The translations under genes and the position numbers were made by a program. From the NCBI RefSeq assembly GCF_950023065.1, contig NC_088678.1, positions 20,512,580 through 20,576,579 of the forward strand: a stretch of 64,000 nt of DNA, given 5' to 3'. The stretch comes from Planococcus citri (taxonomy: Eukaryota > Arthropoda > Insecta > Hemiptera > Pseudococcidae). Shown here piece after piece: positions 34,985 to 44,794 of this stretch. The notes below the pieces were generated by a model. That model searched no databases and had not been told where the DNA came from. It saw only the letters and a program-made list of their open reading frames with translations. Position 1 is the first letter of the stretch. The number at the start of each line of letters is the position of its first letter.

Positions 34985-35810
34985 GACCCTAAAAACTAGC
35001 TCAAGATTCGAATTCTGCGACCTTGAACACATATCAACCAACATGTTACACAATATTATAGGCAAAATTTGAAATTTCTCCTCTCCTCTTGCCTCGCCTC
35101 ATACCCCTGCGAAAAAATAACCCCAGATTCGAATTATACGACCTCAAAAACATATCAATCGACATATTACACATTAATATAGGCAAAATTTGTAATTTAC
35201 TCTCTCTCCCCTTGACTCACCTCCCACCCCTACAAAAAAAATATCTCCAGATTCGAATTCTACGACCTCGAGAACATATTATTCAACATATTACACGATA
35301 GTGTAGGAAAAATTTGATATATTACCTCTCCTCACGCCTCGCTTCCCTCTCCTACAAAAAAAATAACTCCGGATTCGAATTCTACGACCTAGAAAATATA
35401 TTATTCGATATATAACACGATGATGTAGGAGAAATTTCAAATTTTCCCTTTCCCCACGCCTCACCCCCCACTCCTACAAAAAAAAATACTCCAAATTCGG
35501 ATTCTACGATTTTGAAAACATATTATTCGACATATTACACAATAATGTAGGAAAAATTCGAAATTTTCCCTCTCCCCACGCCTCACCCCCCACTCCTACA
35601 AAAAAAATAACTGCAGATTCGGATTCTACGACCTTGAAAACATATCAATCGACATATTATACAATAATGTACGAACAATTTGGAATTGCCCCCTCCCCAT
35701 GCCTCACCCCCACTCCTACAAAAAAAATAACTCCAGATTTGGATTCTACGACCTCGAAAACATGTTATTCGACATATTGCGCATCGATCAGGGTCGAATC
35801 CTAATAATAC
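34985..35810 (-). repeat. ~122-bp satellite, inverted block
   Basis: The same unit as the forward block but reverse-complemented (GCCTCACCCCCCACTCCTAC, TTCGAATTCTACGACCT). About seven copies are present, longer than the forward block. Copies nearest 34990-35200 are most diverged; those at 35440-35760 are close to the forward consensus. Confidence 0.9.
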
Positions 35811-36054
35811 CAATTAATTTTGTAGATTTTCTGACTTACCCCAAAGTGGGGTAAGTCAGAACAAGTTACATTTTATTCGATTGTGCGAAAGCTGCTGCGA
35901 CAATCGCGCTGAAATTTTTACCATAGGTTAAGAACCCTTATGGGAACCTACATACTAAATTTCAGCCATATTGGTTCATTAGTACGAGAGTAACAGCTGA
36001 TCAAAGTTGAAATTGTGAAAAAACGTTCTGACTTCCCCCAGTGCACCTTATGTG

Positions 36055-39000
36055 AATTTCAGAAAATTCTGAGACCTACGTTTTTTTTCGACCCGCCCTA
36101 TTGGGCAGCTAAAAATTGAGTTTTAGCTGCATCCTCAAGTTTTTGAATTTGTGCTCTTTCCTAGGGTTTCTTGTTCACTTAGTTAGTCTCGAGATATGAG
36201 TAAAACATTTGACTTTTTGGCAACTATTGTAAAAAAATGGTATTTTGGCGCGATTTTCGCTAAAAAAAAAGCGATTTTTTGGTATTTCAACTTTTGGGTG
36301 ATTTTTGAAAAGGAATTTTGACTTGAATATTATGCGAAAAAGCGAATTTTTTAGCAGGAGACGAGACTATTCAGCAATTTTCACAAAAGGCTGGATTTTT
36401 TACTACATACGTATTTTTGACAGAAAGCGAAACTTTGACAATTTTAACATTATCAAGACAAGGCTCTGAAACTTTCGCTGGAAAGAAGGCAATGCAGCAA
36501 GTTGATTAACTACCTGTCTTCAACCAAATTTTCAGAACGCTCTCCACTCGACCCCCTCCTTCCCACACACAAAAAATTAACAAAATCAAATTTTTTACAG
36601 AAAATTTTCAAAAAAATTGAAATTGGAAGATAATTTCCATTTGAAGTATTTTTTAATATCAATAATTTTTTCAATAATTTGAAGGTTTTTGTTGCGCGTT
36701 TGAATTTTTTCATATTTTTTTCGCTACCTTTTTGGCTGAATTCACTATTTTCCCACTACTCTCACTGTCCACTTTTAAAATCACTACTTACTCACTATTT
36801 TCACTACCTGTTAAGATACCTTACCCTGCATTTAGAAAAAAAAATGACGCTAAAGTTAATTTGGACGGTTTTTAGACCACCTTTTTATAAAATCTGAAAT
36901 TTCCAAAATATACCCGAAGGCTCCAGAACAGCCTAAAACCACCTTCAATTGACTCGGCGTATTAAAAATGAGGTACTAAGTACGTAAATTTCATTCCAAC
37001 TACTCAATTGGGTAAAACGTTGTAAAAATTTCAATTTTCAAAAATCTGCTAGGGTCAAAATGGTTTGAGAAACCAGTTTCCAATAGATTTGGAGGGTCGA
37101 AAACAGGTCACACCCCAAATTTCAGCACTTTTGGTACATTTGGTAAAATTTTGACTTTATCCATTTTTGACCCAAATTTGGTTTTTCAAAAATTAATTAA
37201 AAATCAAAATCGTTGTTAATTCAAAAATTTGATCTACTGTTTCTGTTTCCAAATTCGTATTCGGAAAATCGAATCATCTCAATTCAAACCGGATGGATAA
37301 TTCCTTCAGCTGATTTTCAAATTCCGTGATTTTAGAAATTTTTTTTGATTTGCCATTGAAAATAAAAGGTCACAGGTGTAACAGTGACTTATGTAACTTT
37401 TCTCACAAGGATCATAAAACTACTTACTTATTTTCATACTCGAGTTCATATATTTTATAATTTTTGGAAGGAAATTTGTACTCACCTGAAACAAAGAAAA
37501 ATTAAGGTGGATTAGTTATAAATTATAATACTTAGTTATAAAATTATTGATCAATCAACAGATACATAAATACGAAATAACGATAGTCGAAAGAAAAGTA
37601 AAAATGCCGACGATCTCCACGATTAATAAAGAGCCAGAAATAAGTAAATATTCGCAAATAAAGTATCATAAAAATTGTAAAATTGATTGCGAAAATCACT
37701 CAAAAATATCAAAAATAATTGATAGACCATCAGAAGACGATAAAAATTTGAGAAAAGACTCATTTGGAAATTTTGCACACGTCACACTGCTCTTGGGAAA
37801 TTCTCAAAATTTCATGATGATTCGTCAAAACTGCAGAAAGTTCCATAAAATTTGTCAAATTGACCCCTCTCCCCCCCCCCAAATAATCGAAAATAATCAG
37901 AAGTTGATCACGGTATCTAGTGATGGATTTTTTTGTTTGAAAAAAAAATCACCACTTTTCTCACTACTTTTTTTCAAGCAAATTTTCGGAACGCTCTCCA
38001 TTCAACCCCTCCCCCCCACCTTCACACAAAAAACGAAGTTCATCAAAAAAATTGAAATTGGAAGAAAGTTTGTATATGGTACTGCCCATCCTCTTACGTA
38101 TGTACAAGTGATTAATTCCCTCAGATTTCGTAAAATATTCCTCAAATGTCGAATCTGCTCAGAATATTTCCAAAATTGAAAATGGGGAAAAAATGGAAAT
38201 TATTCATTAAGTTTGTAAATCGATTTCAACTCTCGTCTGTCATCAACATATTGAACAGTGTTGACAAAGTTCTCACCATTTCCAAACATCCACTACGAAA
38301 ATTAAAAAAATTAATCATATAATTAGGTAGAGTTGAAATCTCTCCTTGTTTTCATCCTCCAGATTTCATGTACATACCAAACTCGTACATTTCGTGATAA
38401 TTTCCCTCTTTAATGAAGAAATACACCATTTTACCATATTCAAAACGTCCGTTGGATGGTTGTTATTTCAGTCGAGTCTTTCAAACCTCAAACATACGTT
38501 TAATTATCTCTTACGCGATAAACTTGGTCTGGGTGAAAGGAAAACTTTGCCAAAGTTGAACGACGAACAACAGAACAATACGACAGAGAAGAGATTCAAA
38601 CACGATAGGATCGTACAAGGGGAAGGGGGGGGGAATTTGAACGTCTCCAGTACTCGAATACTACGCATTTTTCACCCTGCTAATAATACTTATGTACTTG
38701 GTCCACGGTTCGTAAAGTTGTTAAATTTCGTTGAACTGTGCCCCGGCCACGTGCCCTATTCTCACAACTTTCGTGCAACAGATAGGCTACCTGGCCAGTA
38801 CCCTCTTCCCCTTCCCCTTCCTCGTACCCAGCTCAGTAAATCCGTATACTAAAAATGATCACGTGTACTTAGCAGATAAATTATATTCTCTGGGAAGCCG
38901 TCATTTTTGAATGAAAATCCACCTTCACGTCCGAATCGTTATAATTACGCGAGGCGAAACACGAGTCGATGAGGTAAAGGTAAATGTAAGTAGGTATAAA

Positions 39001-40572
39001 AAGAGAAAAGAAAACTACCACCGCAATGTTTTTTTTTTTTTAGTACTTAGATATTATTATTTTTTCGCATTATTTAAAAAATTGGATCGATAATACGTAA
39101 AATTACATCTTATACGATATCCTAACCGTGTATAATTCATTTATATTATTTGCGCGGAAGTAACCGCGGATTATTAGCGTTTGGAGAAGAAGTGAAAAAA
39201 TAAAAAAAATAAACCAGGTCATTGGTGCTTTTTTCTCTCCTCTTCTCTAAAGGGGTATACACCCGACAAGTCGCGAACTCTTTACAGCCTTATTTTCTCG
39301 TCGACTATGTTGGCTGTGTAAATTACGCCATCGGCCTGTTTATTGTCGTCGTGCTGTACGTAGTATTAGCGAACTTCCCTCGTTGTAATTTCCAGGTTTT
39401 TTTTTACCTCTACCTACAATTTTAAATAGCATGACACACGCATATTGAAAGACTGTGCGACCTAGTCTGACGGTATTTTTAAAAAAGGCCGCTCGTCTAC
39501 CGCATAATCGAGAGCCTAGTTCGCGATGGAAAAATACCCGAAACTGTATTATCCTCGAAGAATACCCTACGATGAAGAGAAAAAAAGCACAGAATCAACT
39601 CGCTCGGTGGAGTGGATCTTTTGAACGCTAAAATAAGAGATGGAGATGCGGAAGCGAGCGGAGAAAAAACTTTACTTTTTTTTTCTCTACGAGCTTTTGT
39701 ACTCGTTAGGTTAAGTTTAAATATACATAGTATTATATAGAATGTATATGTAAAAGAATGCGGATGAAAGCGGTAAGGAATGAGGGGGGAGGGGGAGAGG
39801 GGAGTATGATGAAGAGGCTAACCGCGACTTCGGAGCTCATTGGAGAAAATTTCTCGCCATTTTATCCCTTTTAAAAATATTTATATACTGAAGCAAGAAG
39901 CGCTCCGTGAGCAAAAGCCTATTGTCAGGTCGATCTCTCTTATAACAGCGGCGGTGGTACACTTCGACGTTTATAATGTAAAATCGAAAAGGCACACTGT
40001 ATAGATTAAAAGCAGGTCGCCGAGGCCGTGTTCGCGTTTTCAACGAGACGACGACGACGATTTTCAACCGTTTGGAAAATTTTCTCCCCTTTGGCGCCGC
40101 AGGTGCCCTTCCGCCGATCAAATGAACTCAACGGGTAAAAAGCACGAAAAGAATAGCGTGGAAACACTCGTGTAGGGTGTTTCTGCGTATGTATTGGTGA
40201 AAATGTCGATAGTGCGTCGATGTGAGAGAAATTGCATCCTGCAGGATGCGAGTTGAATGGTTGTATGATTATAATATTTCATGTACATATTTGCATTCTT
40301 TGAAGTGATGAGAATCGTTTTTCAAACGATTTGGGTGATCTGTGTAGATGTAGATTGTAGGTTTGAGTATAGTACAGTTATTTGATTATATCTGTCACGC
40401 TGATCTAATATACAAAATTGCTAAAATACTTCCAAAATACAGAAATACTGCTGATATAATCGATTGTTGATTGATTAATTTTTTCCAATTATTGCAATTA
40501 TTGTGATATCAGAAATCAGAATACCAACAACTTGCGATCTTTTCTGCATGGATCGTTAGTGTGCAATATACG
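36055..40572. other. 4.5 kb of dlg1 intron, no recognisable gene
   Basis: Includes more of the low-complexity AAAAAGCGATTTTTTGG family (36180-36480) and a fragment near 37010-37170 (TTTCCAATAGATTTGGAGGG, GTCGAAAACAGGTCACACCC) related to the foldback arms at 48836-49938. An open frame at 38346-38852 (168 codons) has no recognisable domain, biased codon use or splice context; I treat it as chance. Confidence 0.45.
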
Positions 40573-40911
40573 TAGACACTGGACCTGCGTATAAGACAAC
40601 CAACAGGAAGCCATCTTGGCAAAATATCCTGTGTAACGCCAATTTCTCCCGCTGAGTGCTCTTGGCAGCGCTGTACTTCAATCTGCAGGCAACGGGGAAG
40701 AGGGATGGCAATGATATTTTGTGTAGAGCCAATTTCTCCCGCTGGATGCTCTTGGCTGCGCTGTATTTGGCATGGTACTTCGTTCAAGAATTCGACATCA
40801 GCGCCGCGAAGAGCACCCAGCGGGATAAATTTGCGTTACACAAGTTTTCTTTACCGTTTCCGTTCCCCTCAGCCTGCAGTTAGTTGTCTTATTCCGCAGG
40901 TCCAGTGTCTA
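40573..40911. mobile_element. 339-bp foldback MITE
   Basis: TAGACACTGGACCTGCG at the left is inverted as CGCAGGTCCAGTGTCTA at the right, followed inward by ATAAGACAACCAAC and GTTAGTTGTCTTAT. Inner words also pair (CGCTGAGTGCTCTTGG with AAGAGCACCCAGCGGG), and CCAATTTCTCCCGCTGGATG recurs in direct orientation. A partial relative is at 41995-42260. Confidence 0.8.
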
Positions 40912-41230
40912 TTGAGGCTGCAACCTCTGGTGCAGCGCTAGTGTGTTTCCATTGTTCAGAGTTGAAATAGGGGTATAATTCCAAAAGTTGCTACCGCAAT
41001 TAAATGCAAATTCAGGTGCCGCACTAGTGTCGTTTAGTTGAAATAGGGGTATTGGTTCCGAAGGTAGCAACCTCAATAGTGTGCCACAAGAAATGCACAC
41101 TGAGAACTAGAGGGAGGTTGTTGTGCTTTGGAAGTAAGCTCCGCCCACGGTTTTGACATGCGCAGTGTCTGATTTTTCACCTTCACTTTAGAAATTCTTG
41201 TGGAAAAGATTGCAAGTTAGCATCATGATA

Positions 41231-41440
41231 CAGAGTGCCCAGAAATATCGGGTACCCCTAAAAAAGTTTTCCGCTAAATACTTCGGTTGGTCACAGTGAA
41301 TGATAATAATGATAGCACATGATTGGTTGTTGAAATGGAGAGATAACATTCCACCAATCATATGCACCTATTTCACGTTGCCAACCTATATTTTGAATGA
41401 AAAACTTTCTTTGGGGTACCCGATATTGCTGGGCACCCTG
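41231..41440. mobile_element. 210-bp TIR MITE, TA-flanked
   Basis: CAGAGTGCCCAGAAATATCG then GGTACCCC at the left is inverted as GGGGTACC then CGATATTGCTGGGCACCCTG at the right, giving about 30-bp arms with TA on both outer flanks. A diverged inverted copy follows at about 41500-41716. Confidence 0.85.
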
Positions 41441-41499
41441 TAGCTCTAAGCTAATTTTATTCAATCAATCAATTCAATTATCGTGATATTTAATACTGT

Positions 41500-41716
41500 T
41501 GGCATCCTGCAAAAATATTGTGAACCCCAAAGAAAGTTTTTCAATAAAAAATATACGTTGGCAACATGAAATAGATGCATACGTATGATTTGTGGAATGT
41601 TATCACCTCAGTCTAACAACCAATCATTCGCTATCATTATTATCGTTCACACGGTAATCAACAAAAACATTTGGCAGACAACTTTTTTAGGAGACACAAT
41701 ATTTCTGCGCACCCTT
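41500..41716. mobile_element. diverged inverted copy of the 210-bp MITE
   Basis: Read in reverse complement it follows the MITE at 41231-41440: GAACCCCAAAGAAAGTTTTT, GTTGGCAACATGAAATAGAT, TGTGGAATGTTATCACC and ATCATTATTATCGTTCACA all match. The end CTGCGCACCCT abuts a LINE relic. Confidence 0.7.
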
Positions 41717-41815
41717 TATGCTTCACCTATTTGGATTGTAGCTTCTTCAAAAAATATCTCAAAACTGCAGATTCTTCAAAATAAAATCCTGTGTATCAGG
41801 CTTGTTGGACCATAC
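41714..41815 (+). pseudogene. jockey-type LINE reverse-transcriptase C-terminal relic
   Basis: The plus strand encodes TLYASPIWIVASSKNISKLQ followed by ILQNKILCIRLVGP. The pattern Y-x-x-P-x-W ... S..x-LQ-x-LQNK-x-LR-I ... x-x-PW/Y is the well-known region downstream of the reverse transcriptase in jockey-like LINEs. Only about 35 residues survive. Confidence 0.55.
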
Positions 41816-41994
41816 CAAAAAACTGGACCAATGACTGGGACCAGACCCAAAAATGCTCACAAGACCGAGTAGACCAGACCTGACCTCAGTCCTTTAAAAC
41901 AAATTTATGTAAATATTCACCAAACGGATGACCCCCTTCAGAAAAAATACCAGGGACAGATCAAGACCAAAGACATTTTGAAAAAATTGGACTA

Positions 41995-42260
41995 TAGACA
42001 CTTGGCCTATGTATAAGACAACCAATTGGCAGCCACCTTGGCAAAATATCCTGTGTAACACCAATTTCTGCCGCTGGGTGCTCTTGGCTGCGCTATACTT
42101 CAATCTGCAGGCAATGGGGAAGAGGGATGGTAGTGATATTTTGTGTAGAGCCAATTTCTCCCGCTGGATGCTCTTGGCTGCACTTGTAGACACTGTACCT
42201 GTGCCCTCTGTGGAAGACACTGAACTGCAGGCAACGGGGAAAAGGGACGGAAGTAAAATC
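41995..42260. mobile_element. partial second copy of the 40573 foldback family
   Basis: Shares TATAAGACAACCAATTGGCA, AAAATATCCTGTGTAACACC, CGCTGGGTGCTCTTGGCTGC, TTCAATCTGCAGGCAATGGG and CCAATTTCTCCCGCTGGATG with the element at 40573-40911 in direct orientation. The right arm is replaced by a direct TAGACACTGTACCTG, so it is rearranged. Confidence 0.75.
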
Positions 42261-43529
42261 TTTTTATAATGCTATTTTAGATGCCTGTTTTGAATAAATT
42301 TCCATTGAGATTCAATTTCTTTCAAAGTTTCAATGTTCTGAAAGCAAAATTCCCATTTTTAAACTCATCTAATGTGTTGGGAAGTTTTTTTCTTTCTGAA
42401 ACATGAAGACCATTTCTTGGACCTGGGCCAACCCATGACCAGGATAAAAATTTCTAGTCTGGACTGGACCGGACTGACCTACAAAGACAAAAAATGTAGA
42501 ACAGAATGACTGGACCAGACCATTTGAAAGTTCCAAACAAAGACCTTGATTTTGTAGCAACTAATTACACAATTGTCAAGTATTCAAGAGTTTATTATCG
42601 AGAAAACAACAAGAAAATATTTAGACAAGTAGAATAATCACCACCTCTATACTAAGTATGAGGGATGTTCCAAAAGTAAGGTACAAAAAATTCTGTAAAA
42701 TTGAGTAATTTATTTATTGGAAAACTGAATACACCATGTCAAACTAGACTCAAATACACTACTTTTCCACATATTCTCCTTCATTTTTGATGCATTTTTC
42801 CTTCTGTTCTTTTAGCTTGAAAATGCCTCTTCAAAAAACTTTACACCCTCATTCCTGAAGACATTTTCGACTCACACTTGAAAAATTTTGTGATGATCGG
42901 ATTTTTTACCACCAAAATGTTGTTTTAGAAGTGCGAAGAGGTGAAAATCAAAAGTTTCCACATCCATGCTAGATGGGAAGGGGTCCATAACTATCCATTT
43001 CACTTTGACTAACCAAACCTCTGTTTTTCTAGTCATGTGAAAAGTCGAGTTATCACAAAAAAGACAAATTGATCGAGCTTGGAGGCATTCACAACAATTT
43101 TTACAGAACTAAATATTGTTCCTCAACTTCTTCAATGTCTCAAAGATATTAATTGTTACTCCACATGGAGAAATTTACCCAAAACGATGCCCTGAATGTC
43201 TCAAAACACTCTGGCCATCCACAGTTCCACACACATCCCACTGACATGAATTTTGGGCTCTAAACCAGCCTTTGTCTTCCAGAAACCACCCTCAAACCAT
43301 ACAACCCTCTAATCTTGTGATAAATCTCCGAAGGTGTCTTCTGTTTTGCGCGAAAAAAACTTATCATAGCAGGCACCTCTGCAGGCATGTACACAAAGAC
43401 AGAGACAGTCATGCTTAAAAAGGCCTAAAAAATCCATACTACTGCATGAATCTAAACACAGTTTGCGGAAAATGCTTCCAAAACCACCCCTCTAAAACAT
43501 ATCCAAAAATCAAGTTCCTTGGTAGGTAC

Positions 43530-44116
43530 TAGAGCTGAAAACGGTACTCGCTAACAGTGGGTAACTACTATACCCATACAGTAAATTCTCACTACTCGCC
43601 AGTAGCTGGTATCAAGTTGAAAAAATGTCACACCAGTTTACATTGCAACTGGTAGCATGTTGTATGCGTAGCGGGTGTCCCGGCATTATGTCATCATTGC
43701 CAACAATCACTGTCAGACGTCAATCACACATACAAACAACAGGTATTGAAGCATAACTCCTCCCACTTACACATTATCAAATTTTGGGGTGGGTGCGCAG
43801 ACTAAGTGTGAAAATGATCGGGTTGTGCTCGCTATACGCTACTGTACCCAAATCAACTCAATACATCCACTAGCGAATTTAGCAGATATTTTAACGAGAT
43901 ACTGATAAGAAACAACAGGTATTGAAGCATAACTCCTCCCACTTACGCATTATCAAATTTTGGGGTGCATGCGCAGACTAAGTGCGAAAAAGATCGGGTT
44001 GTGCTCGCTATACGCTACTGTACCCGAATCAACTCAATACATCCACTAGCAAATTTAGCAGGTATTTTAACCAGATATGTACTGATAAGCGGGTAGTGTA
44101 ACAGTTTTCAGCTGTG
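43530..44116. mobile_element. 587-bp hAT-like MITE nested in mariner
   Basis: The left end TAGAGCTGAAAACGGTACTC is inverted to the right end AGTGTAACAGTTTTCAGCTG-TG. A perfect 8-bp duplication GTAGGTAC flanks it (43522-43529 and 44117-44124). The interior contains a two-copy tandem repeat at 43738-44100. No transposase. Confidence 0.9.
43738..44100. repeat. two-copy tandem repeat, about 180 bp
   Basis: AACAGGTATTGAAGCATAAC starts at 43738 and again near 43914. The copies run in parallel through CTCCTCCCACTTAC, GGGTTGTGCTCGCTATACGC and CAACTCAATACATCCACTAG, and differ at only a few positions. Confidence 0.92.
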
Positions 44117-44262
44117 GTAGGTACAACCCTTCCCACTGAAAAAAAAAATGTGTACCTTACTTTTGAGACATCCCTGGTACATACATTGAATTTTGGACCA
44201 ATTAATCAACATCTTACATCAAAGAAAAAACTCTTTCAAGATAATTTATGTATTTTTAATTA

Positions 44263-44792
44263 CAGTGGAGTCTCGATAACTCAAACTCCGTTAACTCGAA
44301 AACTCCGATAACTCGAAGCAAAGTCTGTTTCCCTTCAACTCTCCATAAGACTCAATGTAAAATTCACTTCTTTACCTCGAAATAAAAAATCCAAAAACTC
44401 CGATAACTCGAAGTAAAATTTTTGAAAAAGACAAGAAAAACCCTCTGTAAGTTGAACGTTGCCAACGTTTTGCCTCTATAACTCGAATTTCTAGTTGAAA
44501 ACACTTGTAAATTCGAATCTCATTGATACAAAACTCTTTCACATTCACATATTGGTTATCTTCAATGGTACCTATGGTACAATCTCATTCCATGCTTTAA
44601 TTTTTTCGATCTATTCGCGCAGGTTTGTGGTAGGTACGTAGCCATTGTAAGAATACATATTCATCTGACACTCATCTAATTCAAAACTTTGTTAACTCGA
44701 AATATACCAAAAATTAACCTCTATAACTCGAACTCCGATAACTCGAAGTCAACTCCTTCTCCCTTCAGCTTCGAGTTATCGAGACTCCACTG
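44263..44792. mobile_element. 530-bp Tigger/pogo-type MITE
   Basis: The left end CAGTGGAGTCTCGATAACTC is inverted perfectly as GAGTTATCGAGACTCCACTG at the right, with TA on both flanks (44261-44262, 44793-44794). The CAGT(G)GAG...TCGATAACTCGAA terminus and TA target are typical of the pogo/Tigger group of Tc1-mariner. AACTCCGATAACTCGAAG recurs internally near both ends. No transposase. Confidence 0.9.
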
Positions 44793-44794
44793 TA

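Larger units (their letters stand above)
34035..36054. mobile_element. 2-kb TIR element with two opposed satellite arrays
   Basis: The left terminus CACATAAGGTGCACCGGGGG and right terminus CCCCCAGTGCACCTTATGTG are inverted over about 28 bp. Inside, a ~122-bp unit repeats in one orientation (34490-34925) and about seven times in the opposite orientation (34985-35800), giving a large palindrome. Hairpins of TTCTGACTTACCCC with GGGGTAAGTCAGAA occur at 34398-34443 and 35828-35860. No transposase was seen. Confidence 0.75.
42659..44177 (-). mobile_element. decayed mariner-like element
   Basis: TGAGGGATGTTCCAAAAGTA then AGGTAC at the left is inverted as GTACCT then TACTTTTGAGACATCCCTGG at the right, and both ends are flanked by TA. 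The minus strand encodes scraps of mariner transposase, notably FDFHLFALLKQHFGGKKSDH near 42905-42960, matching the DxHLFxxLKxHLxGK block after the catalytic centre. Multiple stops and frameshifts are present. Without the nested insertion the element is about 0.93 kb, shorter than an intact mariner of about 1.3 kb. Confidence 0.85.

Noticed and set aside
37547..38179. 210-codon plus-strand frame
   Set aside because: AT-rich, Lys/Ile/Asn-biased, no motif; consistent with chance in intron sequence.
38346..38852. 168-codon plus-strand frame
   Set aside because: No recognisable domain, mixed composition, no acceptor/donor support and a Pro/Leu tract from a CCCCTT repeat at its end.
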